From: an uncultured Dyadobacter sp.
GTDB lineage: Bacteria > Bacteroidota > Bacteroidia > Cytophagales > Spirosomataceae
Length of the DNA: 9,292 bases
NCBI GenBank assembly: GCA_937880795.1
Contig: CALGRQ010000422.1
Coordinates: forward strand, 1 to 9,292
Reading direction: 5' to 3'
The position numbers and the translations under genes are program-made. The notes under the pieces were generated by a model. The model saw only the letters and a program-made list of their open reading frames with translations. It was not told where the DNA came from and did not search any database. Every line of letters starts with the position of its first letter. The stretch's first letter is position 1. Below, one piece after another: positions 1 to 7,841 of the stretch.

Positions 1-3000
1 AAATCGGAGGCGCTACACGCTCTGAAGAAAACATCGGATGTAGGCATCGCTACCAATCAAAATCTGACCGGGAAAGTGGTTGACGAAAAGGGAGAGGGGC
101 TACCAGGGGTAAGTGTCTTGCTCAAAGGGAGTCAAATAGGGACCACTACGGATATTGATGGGAAATTCAATGTAGCCAATGTTGCACCTTCCGATATTCT
201 TGTTTTTTCATTTGTCGGGTACGTTACCCAAGAGGTGATTGTCGGAAGCAAAACTTCCGTAGAAATTGTCATGAAAACCGATACCAAATCATTGGATGAA
301 GTGGTGGTGGTAGGATATGGTACTCAGAAAAAGGTGAACCTTACGGGTGCTTTGACGACCCTTGACATGAAGACGAAGGAAAATACGCCGGTAACCAACG
401 CCAGCCAAGCCATGCACGGTATGTCGGGTTTGTGGGTGAACCAGTCGGGCTCTCGTCCGGGGGCAGATAATGCCACCATTCGTATACGGGGCGTAGGTAC
501 TACCAACAACAGTAACCCGCTTGTGTTGGTGAACGGTATGGAGTATGATATGAATGAGGTAAACCCCAATGATATCGAAACCATAACGGTATTGAAAGAT
601 GCTTCTGCGGCCATATATGGTTCGCGAGCGGCGAATGGCGTTGTATTGATTACGACGAAAACGGGTAAGGCCGGGGTGAATAAAATCAACTATAACTTTT
701 CATACGGTATACAGAGCCCTACCATGATGCCGGATGTGGTATGGGATCCTATACAATATATGCAACTCAAGAATCAGGCGTTGCGCAATGAAGGGAAGTC
801 GGTGGTGGATTATTCCGATGCTCAGATTGAACAGTATCGGGCCGGAATGGCTACCAACCCCTATGCCTATCCAAATATCAACTGGTTTGACAAAGTGATG
901 GGCAATGGAACATTGAACCAACATCATTTGCAGTTTTCGGGCGGGTCGGATAAAATGCAGTATAACTTGTCGCTGGGTTACATGAACCAGAAAGGAGTGT
1001 TTATTGCCAACGACAATGCGCAGCGTTATTCGGTTGATTTGAACGTAGCGTCTCAAGTTACCAAACGCCTTCGTGTGGGTGCAAATATCATCGCCAACTA
1101 TAGGAGATCTACCGAACCTGCCGATGGGGTTGCTGGGTATTTTACTTCACTGATGCGGGTTTTACCAATTTTTACGCCACAACTTGAAGATGGGCGCTAC
1201 GGAAACGTAGTATTTAGAACACCGGGTCGTAACTCAATCGAAAACCCGTACAAGTTAATACGGGAAGGGTACCGTAAGCCGACCGTCCAGCGTGTTTTTA
1301 TGAAGGTTTTTGCGGATTATCAACTCCCATTCGATATTAAATACAGTGTTAACCTGGGTGTGGATAAGCTGGATCAGGTCGATCGTCGTTTCAATTCGCG
1401 GGTAAACACCTATGATCCGTTGACCTTTGCCGCCATGACGTACGGACAAACCGTTTCTTACAACGAGAACTGGAGTAATTTGAATCTGAATTTCTTCCAA
1501 ACCCTGTCGTGGGATAAAACGTTTGCCACCAAGCACCAACTTTCGGCCATGGTGGGAACCAGTTACAACGATTTTGACAACAGACGTTTTAGTGGCAGTG
1601 TTGAAAATTTGACCGGAAATACACTTACAGACCTAAATGCTAGTTCTTTGAATCCTGTGGTGGGAGGTGTAATGACGCGTGACAAACTCAGCTCATTTTT
1701 TGGTCGTGTAAATTATAATTTCAACGAAAAATATCTGATTGAAGCCGTCATGCGCTACGATGGTTCTTCTCGTTTTGGTAAAAATAATCGTTGGGGAGCT
1801 TTCCCGGGTCTTTCGTTGGGATGGCGTATAGACCAGGAAGCATTTTTTGATGCGAAATTTATCAATTTGTTGAAACTCAGAGCATCCGTTGGGAAATTGG
1901 GGAACCAGGCTGTACCACTATATAGCTATCTGAATGTAGTGAGTTTGGGCAGCGATTATACATTCGGAAATGTACTGCAACCAGGGGCAGCCGCCACTTC
2001 GTATAACGATCCGGGTATATCGTGGGAAACCACCAATACCTATAATGCCGGAGTGGATTTGGAAGCATGGTCGGGTAAACTTTTTGGAGAATTTGAAGTA
2101 TTTAAAAAGCGTACTTCCGGAATCTTAAGACAAGTGGCTATCCCTTCACAGGTTGGTGCACTCACAGGGCCACAACGGAATATTGGTGTGGTTGATAACA
2201 AAGGTTTTGAACTTACCTTAGGACACAGAAACCGTATAGGGGATTTTAAGTATGAGCTACGTACGGCATTGAGTTATGTGAAAAATAAAATTGTCGATCT
2301 GAATGGAGAAACGGTAATAAGTGGTCGCAGAATTCTTAAAGAAGGTTATGCTTTGGATTCTTACTACCTATTGCAAAGCGAAGGGATTTACCAGACCCAG
2401 GAGGAAATAGACAATAGTGCCAAAGTAAGCAATGCAGTAAAGCCGGGATATCTTAAGTATAAGGATGTCAATGGAAGTGGCACCATCAATGGTGATGACC
2501 GTATCATTACAGGTTCATCCATTCCGAAGTGGAATTATAGTTTTGCCATCAATTTGGGCTATAAGCGGTTTAGTTTGAATACCTATTTGCAGGGGGTACA
2601 AGGTATCAACATATACCCAACAGCCAATTTGGCTTATCCTGTAAACAACGGTGCAGGGTTAACGAAAGAATGGATAACCGATTCGTGGACACCAGAAAAC
2701 AGGGGTGCGCGCTTACCTATATTGACAACCCCGCAGGGAGCTTCTGAAAACTATCAGAACTCAACAGCCTGGTTACGGAGTGGGTCCTACCTGCGCGTTC
2801 AAAATATCCAGCTCAACTATGCTTTTCCTGAAGAATGGATCTCGAAAATTTCCATTAGTAAGTTGAGTGTATTTGCCAATGCGCAAAACTTTTTCACATT
2901 CTCGAAGTATAAGGACTCTGACCCCGAACGGAATATTTCAGGAGATAACCTGTATGAGTATCCGATGTTGAAAACTGTAAGTTTTGGACTTAACGTAACT

Positions 3001-3006
3001 TTCTAA
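1..3006 (+). CDS. SusC/RagA-family TonB-linked outer membrane transporter (5' end outside window)
   Basis: This is the outer-membrane barrel of a SusCD importer, which moves glycan or peptide ligands into the periplasm using TonB energy. The frame is open from base 1, so the first 1001 visible residues lack the true start, the signal peptide and any STN signalling domain; the GTG at 76 is internal. A carboxypeptidase-D-regulatory-like beta-sandwich covers about residues 22-95 (LTGKVVDEKGEGLPGVSV onward). The SusC hallmark DEVVVVGYG sits at 99-107. The plug follows, with IRIRGVG and the signature LKDASAAIYGSRAANGVV at about 198-215. The rest, to the terminal TVSFGLNVTF, is the beta-barrel and ends in an aromatic residue, as barrel proteins do. 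The SusD gene follows after 19 nt, so the two are surely co-transcribed. The family call is near certain; the substrate is unknown. Confidence 0.96.
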   Translation, partial: KSEALHALKKTSDVGIATNQNLTGKVVDEKGEGLPGVSVLLKGSQIGTTTDIDGKFNVANVAPSDILVFSFVGYVTQEVIVGSKTSVEIVMKTDTKSLDEVVVVGYGTQKKVNLTGALTTLDMKTKENTPVTNASQAMHGMSGLWVNQSGSRPGADNATIRIRGVGTTNNSNPLVLVNGMEYDMNEVNPNDIETITVLKDASAAIYGSRAANGVVLITTKTGKAGVNKINYNFSYGIQSPTMMPDVVWDPIQYMQLKNQALRNEGKSVVDYSDAQIEQYRAGMATNPYAYPNINWFDKVMGNGTLNQHHLQFSGGSDKMQYNLSLGYMNQKGVFIANDNAQRYSVDLNVASQVTKRLRVGANIIANYRRSTEPADGVAGYFTSLMRVLPIFTPQLEDGRYGNVVFRTPGRNSIENPYKLIREGYRKPTVQRVFMKVFADYQLPFDIKYSVNLGVDKLDQVDRRFNSRVNTYDPLTFAAMTYGQTVSYNENWSNLNLNFFQTLSWDKTFATKHQLSAMVGTSYNDFDNRRFSGSVENLTGNTLTDLNASSLNPVVGGVMTRDKLSSFFGRVNYNFNEKYLIEAVMRYDGSSRFGKNNRWGAFPGLSLGWRIDQEAFFDAKFINLLKLRASVGKLGNQAVPLYSYLNVVSLGSDYTFGNVLQPGAAATSYNDPGISWETTNTYNAGVDLEAWSGKLFGEFEVFKKRTSGILRQVAIPSQVGALTGPQRNIGVVDNKGFELTLGHRNRIGDFKYELRTALSYVKNKIVDLNGETVISGRRILKEGYALDSYYLLQSEGIYQTQEEIDNSAKVSNAVKPGYLKYKDVNGSGTINGDDRIITGSSIPKWNYSFAINLGYKRFSLNTYLQGVQGINIYPTANLAYPVNNGAGLTKEWITDSWTPENRGARLPILTTPQGASENYQNSTAWLRSGSYLRVQNIQLNYAFPEEWISKISISKLSVFANAQNFFTFSKYKDSDPERNISGDNLYEYPMLKTVSFGLNVTF

Positions 3007-3025
3007 ACCTGCTATTGATAATAAT

Positions 3026-4579
3026 ATGAAAAAGATAATTTGTTCTTTAATGATCGGCATGTTCATCACTGGTTGTGGTAATGACATGTTGGAGGTGGTC
3101 CCGAATGACCGCTATACTGAGGATTCTTTTTGGACTTCCGAATCCAATGCCGTAATGGGGCTCACGGGATGCTATGCAGTGCTTCGCAATGATGGACTGT
3201 TTGGAGGAACGGCTACACCGCTTTGGGAAGAAACCGCTACTCCTAATGCCTATAATTATGATAATTCGGGAGGATGGAACGTGATTGCTTCCGGTACGCA
3301 AACAGCCACCAATTCAACGATTGTTTCTACACGCTGGGATGATAGTTACAGAGGTATAGGTCGCTGCAATACGCTCCTGGCCAATATCGATGGCGTGGCT
3401 ATGAACGCATCTCTTAAGGAACGTATGAAAGGAGAGGCAACCTTCTTGCGAGCGCTATATTATTCCATGCTTGCCAACTATTATGGTGGGGTTCCATTAA
3501 TTCTGGATAAGCCGGATCCCGTTACACAGGCATCGTTACCCCGCAACGCGCGTGAAGAAGTGGTGAAACAGATTTTGAAAGATCTGGATCAGGCGGCCTC
3601 TGTACTCCCTGTTAAATATACCGTAAGTTCGGACATAGGACGTGCCACCAAAGGAGCTGCGTTGGCATTGAAAGCACGAATGTTACTATTTGAAGCCAGC
3701 CCGCTGATCAACACCACAGGTGATGTGGCCAAGTGGAAATTGGCTGCTGATGCGGCCAAGGCTGTTATTGATTTAAATGGAACGGGGTATGCCTTGTTTT
3801 CGGACTACCGTAAATTGTTCTTGCCGGCCAACGACAATAGTGTAGAATCCATTTTCGATGTACAGTATATTGCTCCACAGTTGGGTAGTTCATTTGACCT
3901 GATCGGTCGTCAGTATAATACCAATGCCCCGGTGCGCGATCTGATCAACGCTTATTTGATGAAGGATGGTTTGCCACAATCGCAGTCTCCTTTATACGAT
4001 CCGGCCAACCCGCATAACAACCGCGACCCACGCATGTATCAGACGATCGTATATCCGGGCGATACTTTTCAGGGAGAACTGGTAACAGCCTCGCGTTTTG
4101 TAGTAACTGGTTATGGAACGAAAAAATATACCATCTACGACAAAGAGCCTAATAGTGTCAATCTTCAGGGAGGGCGATCGGAGATCAATTACATGGTCAT
4201 TCGGTATGCCGATGTATTACTCTCTTATGCCGAAGCGCAGAATGAAGTATTAGGTACACCCGATGCAACCATATTGGATGCAGTGAACCTGGTGCGTACC
4301 AGAGCGGGAATGCCAAAGGTTGCAGCCGGAAAGACCAAGGCTGAAATGCGGGATATTATTCGTTTGGAAAGAAGAATTGAGTTTGCAGGAGAAGGGGTAT
4401 ACTATACGGACATCCGTCGTTGGAAAACGGCAGAGGTTGTGCTCAATGCACCGATCCTAACCTATGCCGAAAAGCCGATCATGACCCGTACTTTCAGTGC
4501 GCAAAGGGATTATTGGTGGCCTATACCAGGTGTGCAGTTGGATCGGAATCCAAAGTTGGAACAAAATCCAGGATATTAA
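3026..4579 (+). CDS. SusD/RagB-family surface lipoprotein, nutrient-binding partner of SusC
   Basis: This is the ligand-binding lid of the SusCD complex, a 517-residue outer-leaflet lipoprotein and a normal length for the family. The signal peptide is short and ends in the lipobox ITGC, so lipidation is expected at Cys17. The family's helical TPR-like core is marked by GEATFLRALYYSML (136-149) and NYYGGVPLI (151-159). The C-terminal signatures are RYADVLLSYAEAQNE (393-407), IRLERRIEFAGEG (445-457) with TDIRRW (461-466), and YWWPIP near 496-501 before a final NPGY. It starts 19 nt after the SusC stop with no visible Shine-Dalgarno sequence, which is usual in Bacteroidota. The ligand cannot be inferred; the aromatic residues at 66-78 and 150-153 are only candidates for a binding surface. 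A hairpin follows six bases after the stop. Confidence 0.96.
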   Translation: MKKIICSLMIGMFITGCGNDMLEVVPNDRYTEDSFWTSESNAVMGLTGCYAVLRNDGLFGGTATPLWEETATPNAYNYDNSGGWNVIASGTQTATNSTIVSTRWDDSYRGIGRCNTLLANIDGVAMNASLKERMKGEATFLRALYYSMLANYYGGVPLILDKPDPVTQASLPRNAREEVVKQILKDLDQAASVLPVKYTVSSDIGRATKGAALALKARMLLFEASPLINTTGDVAKWKLAADAAKAVIDLNGTGYALFSDYRKLFLPANDNSVESIFDVQYIAPQLGSSFDLIGRQYNTNAPVRDLINAYLMKDGLPQSQSPLYDPANPHNNRDPRMYQTIVYPGDTFQGELVTASRFVVTGYGTKKYTIYDKEPNSVNLQGGRSEINYMVIRYADVLLSYAEAQNEVLGTPDATILDAVNLVRTRAGMPKVAAGKTKAEMRDIIRLERRIEFAGEGVYYTDIRRWKTAEVVLNAPILTYAEKPIMTRTFSAQRDYWWPIPGVQLDRNPKLEQNPGY

Positions 4580-4585
4580 TTTTTG

Positions 4586-4626
4586 AGAAGCTGGGATGAG
4601 ATTTATGCTCAAACCAGCTTCTTTTA
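4586..4626 (+). terminator. Hairpin plus T run after the SusD gene
   Basis: AGAAGCTGG (4586-4594) pairs perfectly with CCAGCTTCT (4614-4622) around a 19-nt loop, and TTTT follows at 4623-4626. This has the form of a weak intrinsic terminator. It begins seven bases after the SusD stop and ends 22 bases before the next ATG, so it may reduce rather than stop read-through into the DUF6528-like gene. The T run is short, which makes an mRNA-stabilising 3' hairpin the main alternative. Confidence 0.6.
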
Positions 4627-4648
4627 CTATGTTAACCATTTATCTCTC

Positions 4649-5548
4649 ATGAAAAATAGTAGTATCCTAAGCCTTATTTTTGTTTGGATGGTTGTAGCAT
4701 TTGCTGGCCGTCACTTGCAAGCACAGTCCATCGGGGCAAAATCGTTCCTGGTTTGTGGTGATAGTAAAATTCTGATTGTTGATTACGAAAAATCCCGGGA
4801 TAGTATTCCAGAAATCGTATGGAGCTGGGATGCGCATCAGGCGATGGATTTACCGGAGGATTACCGGACTAAAAAATTCAATTCTACCGACGACTGCAAG
4901 GCGATCAATGGTGGCAAGCAAATTCTGATATCGTCGTCGTCAGGGGCAATCGCTATACTGAATGTAAAAGACAAGAAGGTTGTTTTTTATGCTGAGGTGC
5001 CCAATGCACACTCCATTGCCTTGCTACCGGGCAACATGCTCGTAGCAGCTGCTTCAACTGCGGCAAAGGGTAATAAGATTATGCTTTATGATATCAAGAA
5101 GTCCAACTTGCCTGTATACACCGACAGCCTGTATTCTGCGCACGGATTGGTATGGAATGATCGCCGGAAGAGTTTATATGCCTTAGGTTACGACGTCCTT
5201 CGGGAGTATAAAATGGTTGGCAAGGAAGGGCTCAAACTGCAATCGCACTGGAAAATCCCTGGCATTAGTGGTCATGAACTGGGGTTAACCGGTAACGAGG
5301 ACAATCTTTTCGTAACGGAGCACCATGGGGCCTGGAATTTCAATTTGAATACCCATCAATTTACCAAGATTGAAAATTTTCCTGATGCCGACAATATTAA
5401 AAGTTTAAGTAAAAACCGTGCAGGACAGTTCATATACACGGTTCCGGAAAAAAGCTGGTGGACCTATCACGTAAGTTTTTTAGCACCTAAACGAAGCTTT
5501 GCTTTTCCCGATATGAAGGTTTACAAGGCACGTTGGTTCCATCCGTAA
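4649..5548 (+). CDS. DUF6528-like secreted beta-propeller protein beside SusCD
   Basis: I recognise this as a DUF6528-type protein of Bacteroidota uptake loci; its biochemical function is not known to me. The ATG at 4649 was chosen because it opens a clear signal peptide (MKNSS, a hydrophobic stretch at 6-19, cleavage likely after Ala25 in LQAQS). The upstream TTG at 4583 would put the start inside the preceding hairpin. The mature part repeats a blade-like unit about every 40 residues: start of mature chain 31-61, TDDCKAI (80), NAHSIALLP (119), SAHGLVW (163), SGHELGLT (207) and ADNIKSL (247), each followed by a short hydrophobic strand such as ILISSS, LVAAAS, SLYALG, LFVTE or FIYTV. This fits a five- or six-bladed propeller. 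His121, His165 and His209 occupy the same place in successive repeats. No lipobox is present, so a periplasmic location is likely. Family call fairly sure; fold inferred. Confidence 0.78.
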   Translation: MKNSSILSLIFVWMVVAFAGRHLQAQSIGAKSFLVCGDSKILIVDYEKSRDSIPEIVWSWDAHQAMDLPEDYRTKKFNSTDDCKAINGGKQILISSSSGAIAILNVKDKKVVFYAEVPNAHSIALLPGNMLVAAASTAAKGNKIMLYDIKKSNLPVYTDSLYSAHGLVWNDRRKSLYALGYDVLREYKMVGKEGLKLQSHWKIPGISGHELGLTGNEDNLFVTEHHGAWNFNLNTHQFTKIENFPDADNIKSLSKNRAGQFIYTVPEKSWWTYHVSFLAPKRSFAFPDMKVYKARWFHP

Positions 5549-5568
5549 TACGCTACTATTTTAAAATG

Positions 5569-5617
5569 CAAATAACAAGAGGCCAGGTATCGTAAGATGG
5601 TGGCCTCTTGTTATTTG
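5569..5617. terminator. 17-bp perfect inverted repeat between convergent genes
   Basis: CAAATAACAAGAGGCCA (5569-5585) is perfectly complementary to TGGCCTCTTGTTATTTG (5601-5617) around a 15-nt loop. The outer stem is A/T-rich and the inner stem is GC-rich, as in bidirectional terminators, where the lower stem supplies the U-rich part. It lies 20 bases after the plus-strand stop at 5548. On the minus strand a TTTT run follows two bases beyond the stem, so it could also back up termination of the opposing unit. The plus strand has no long T tract after the stem. Confidence 0.72.
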
Positions 5618-5654
5618 AGCTTTCCAATAAAGTATAAGATTTAGGTGTAACGCA

Positions 5655-5681
5655 AAGAGACCGTCGCTAAGACAGCCTCTT
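5655..5681 (-). terminator. Imperfect hairpin downstream of the minus-strand unit
   Basis: Read on the minus strand, AAGAGGCTGTC and GACGGTCTCTT form an 11-position stem with two mismatches and a 5-nt loop (5666-5670), ending in CTCTTT. It lies 54 bases past the stop of the T9SS-sorted protein gene, the expected place for its terminator. The mismatches and short T run make it weaker than the neighbouring 17-bp hairpin, which lies further along in the same direction. Confidence 0.45.
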
Positions 5682-5734
5682 GCTACATTCACAACCCAAC
5701 CTTAACCAAAACGTTCATTTTATCTGATTGCCTA

Positions 5735-7060
5735 TTACTTGTTAACCAAGACTTTATAGGTGGATATATTTCCGCCCAATCGCGTTACAGAAACTACATA
5801 TAGTCCTTGTGGTAGACCTTTAACATCAATCGCACCATTTCCGGTTGCCACAGATTTCGTTTGGAAAACTGCTCTTCCTGAAACATCTCTGATCACCACC
5901 TCTTTCACGTGCTGATATTCTTCAATACTCAAGAAATCCGTGGTTGGATTTGGGAAAACAGATAAGCTTTTTTGACGCTCACGCATTTGGATACTTTGTA
6001 TACGGCTGTATGCGAAACTCTTATCCAGGTCAATCATTTTCAACCGATATAGATTTTCTCCAGTTTGAGGCGTGTGGTGCGTGAAGTCGTAGTTTTTTAA
6101 GCCAGTACTTTCACCTTGCGATTTTACTGTTCCAATATTATTCCAAACTTTCCCGTTGAGGCTGTGTTCTACCTCGAACCGGTCACTATTGGTCTCTGCG
6201 GTGGTTACCCAGGTAAGTTTGGTAGACGAACCTTCTACCAGCGCATTGAAACTTGTCAGCGTAACAGGCAGAGATTGAGCCAGAGAAGCAAACGTATAGG
6301 CAGTATAGGTATTGGGAACAACGGTAGTCAATGTAGTAATGGATCCCGAAGTAAGGCTACTGGCACCTCCCAGTATAGATGTTACATCTACTTTGGAATC
6401 TATGTTTACCCATTGCGTGCCATTCCAGCCTGCAATGGTGAGTTTGGGAAGGTCTGCACCGGTTAGGGTACTGATGGCACTGGTCAGATCCCAGGTAAGT
6501 GTGAGGGGAGTTGGGTTGGTACCATCTATGTCCCAATATTCTATTTCGCTCACATCCACCAAATTTGTGTTCATGGCGGCGGTGGAAAAAGGACCACCTG
6601 CGGGTAATACCGGATAGTTCCCGCTAGGAAGCATGGAGGTTACGGCTGTTGTAGCGTTTCCAAAGAAATAAGCTCCCGTTGTGCCATCGGCCTGTGCAGC
6701 AAATGGGCCATATTGGTTGTTATCACCTACCGGAAAAATGAATGGGGTATTCCCCAATTTCCGAACATAACCATCTACATAGTTGGCATTATTTGCACCC
6801 GTTACTGTGTTGGCCGAGGGACCATAATTTAGTATGCCCATGGGTGCAGTGCGCAAGGTGTAAATCACACCCGGTTGCGTCCCGGCTCCTCCGGTAGTGA
6901 AATCGTGCGTATCGAAAAAGGTCATTTGCGCACCATTGAAGATGGTCGTATTTCCAGAACTCGTTTCTTGAGCTTGTGCCCAATGGACCATCAGGAAGAA
7001 TAATAGCAGCAAAGGCCACGCGCTTCCGTTCTTGAACTTTGATATATATGTATTTCTCAT
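5735..7060 (-). CDS. T9SS type A sorting-domain surface protein
   Basis: This 441-residue exported protein is probably passed through the type IX system to the cell surface or medium. Its signal peptide has a Leu/Phe-rich core at 17-23 and an AQA site, with cleavage after Ala30. Residues 31-260 resemble a common Bacteroidota ectodomain, with IFNGAQMTFFD early on and GYVRKLGNTPFIFPVGD at 97-113. LPVTLTSFNA (264-273) opens a fibronectin-III-like module with LTWVTTAETNSDRFEVEHS (282-300) and ends near YRLKMIDLD (338-346). The type A sorting domain covers about 365-441: VFPNPTTD, then GRAVFQ, GLPQGLYVVSV and a final lysine (YKVLVNK). No catalytic motif is visible, so an adhesin or structural role is as likely as any. 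It lies 67 nt after the C1q-like gene on the same strand, suggesting an operon. The sorting domain is certain; the role is unknown. Confidence 0.9.
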   Translation of the reverse strand: MRNTYISKFKNGSAWPLLLLFFLMVHWAQAQETSSGNTTIFNGAQMTFFDTHDFTTGGAGTQPGVIYTLRTAPMGILNYGPSANTVTGANNANYVDGYVRKLGNTPFIFPVGDNNQYGPFAAQADGTTGAYFFGNATTAVTSMLPSGNYPVLPAGGPFSTAAMNTNLVDVSEIEYWDIDGTNPTPLTLTWDLTSAISTLTGADLPKLTIAGWNGTQWVNIDSKVDVTSILGGASSLTSGSITTLTTVVPNTYTAYTFASLAQSLPVTLTSFNALVEGSSTKLTWVTTAETNSDRFEVEHSLNGKVWNNIGTVKSQGESTGLKNYDFTHHTPQTGENLYRLKMIDLDKSFAYSRIQSIQMRERQKSLSVFPNPTTDFLSIEEYQHVKEVVIRDVSGRAVFQTKSVATGNGAIDVKGLPQGLYVVSVTRLGGNISTYKVLVNK

Positions 7061-7127
7061 TTCATATGATTAATAAAACTGAAAGGCGATCAGGTGAGAA
7101 CGTGAGTAAGCATCGACATGCAATACT

Positions 7128-7841
7128 TTAAAATAATTTGGTTATTGATAAAAAGCCTCTTGATGCAATGAAATGTTGCTCATTCGCTCCATTGGGTTGA
7201 TTGGCTATATATAGAGTTACGCGTTGTCCAACTTGTAAGTTTCCTTCCCAGAATACAGGTAAAGTAGGACCTACGGCACTACTCATGTTCTCGTATACAT
7301 TCAAAACTTGCCACGGAGCAAGATATACGTTGCATCTAGTCACTTGCGGAGGAGGAAGGGTACCTTTTACACTTATACCTGCATAAATTCTGTAGTATCC
7401 CGTTTCTTGAATTACATATTGATTATTTGCTGCATCCCATCCGCCTAAAGATCCTTCTCTAGGAACTAATGTTGGTCGATCTTTCAAAGCATTAAATACG
7501 CCCCCCCAATTGGTAATCACATTCTCGCCTGGTTGCTCACCAATAAAAACTGTTTCAGCTACACGTGCTTGTGACATGGGTTTCCAAGTAGCAGTTCCGT
7601 TGGCATCAGAGGTTAGTATGCGGCCATCAGCTTGTGAGCTGTCAGCTAGAGTCATTTTTCCAGTTGTTTTATCAATACTAAATTTTCGACCGGGAGTCGA
7701 GGCTTCCACCTCTAAATTGTTAGTGGGGTTAATAACGGTAGGGTTTGTTCCAATTTTTACCTGAGCCATCAGAAGATTGGAAGAGAATAGCATCGAGCCA
7801 ATGCCAAATAAAGCAACTTTAAGTAATTGTCTTTTTTTCAT
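7128..7841 (-). CDS. Secreted protein with C1q/TNF-like C-terminal domain
   Basis: This is a 237-residue exported protein. Its signal peptide (MKKRQLLK, hydrophobic to Met25) probably ends at Ala26 before Gln27. The segment at 28-88, with VKIGTNP, NNLEVEAS, SIDKTTGKMTLAD and GRILTSDANGTATW, is a linker type often seen ahead of head domains in Bacteroidota surface and fibre-like proteins. From about 95 to 237 the pattern fits a C1q/TNF-like jelly roll: ETGYYRIYAGISVKG (146-160), LQVGQRVTLYIANQ (202-215) and a closing FIASRGFLSITKLF, where C1q domains end in a hydrophobic strand. Such domains usually trimerise and bind ligands. There is one cysteine (170) and no T9SS sorting domain. It appears to be first in a unit with the T9SS-sorted protein. 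A run of seven G on the coding strand lies at codons 112-114. The fold is inferred from motifs alone. Confidence 0.8.
   Translation of the reverse strand: MKKRQLLKVALFGIGSMLFSSNLLMAQVKIGTNPTVINPTNNLEVEASTPGRKFSIDKTTGKMTLADSSQADGRILTSDANGTATWKPMSQARVAETVFIGEQPGENVITNWGGVFNALKDRPTLVPREGSLGGWDAANNQYVIQETGYYRIYAGISVKGTLPPPQVTRCNVYLAPWQVLNVYENMSSAVGPTLPVFWEGNLQVGQRVTLYIANQPNGANEQHFIASRGFLSITKLF
7501..7507 (-). repeat. Seven-base G homopolymer inside the C1q-like gene
   Basis: Seven C on the plus strand (seven G on the coding strand) encode parts of Trp112-Gly113-Gly114. A one-base slip would shift the frame just inside the predicted C1q-like domain and remove it. In this window the frame is intact through the tract. 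Confidence 0.6.

Noticed and set aside
76..78. GTG at 76 as the start of the SusC gene
   Set aside because: The frame is open back to base 1 and the upstream residues (NQNLTGKV) belong to the first strand of the carboxypeptidase-regulatory-like domain. The real start is outside the window.
324..1539. Minus-strand open frames of 94 to 121 codons across the SusC gene
   Set aside because: They lie opposite an unmistakable SusC coding frame, have no recognisable domains, and are antisense shadows.
4583..4648. N-terminal extension of the DUF6528-like protein from TTG at 4583
   Set aside because: It would bury the signal peptide 22 residues in and overlap the hairpin stem; the ATG at 4649 gives a normal export signal.
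6116..6617. Two plus-strand open frames of 101 and 116 codons opposite the T9SS-sorted protein gene
   Set aside because: They overlap a well-supported minus-strand gene and their translations are low-complexity shadows with no family features.
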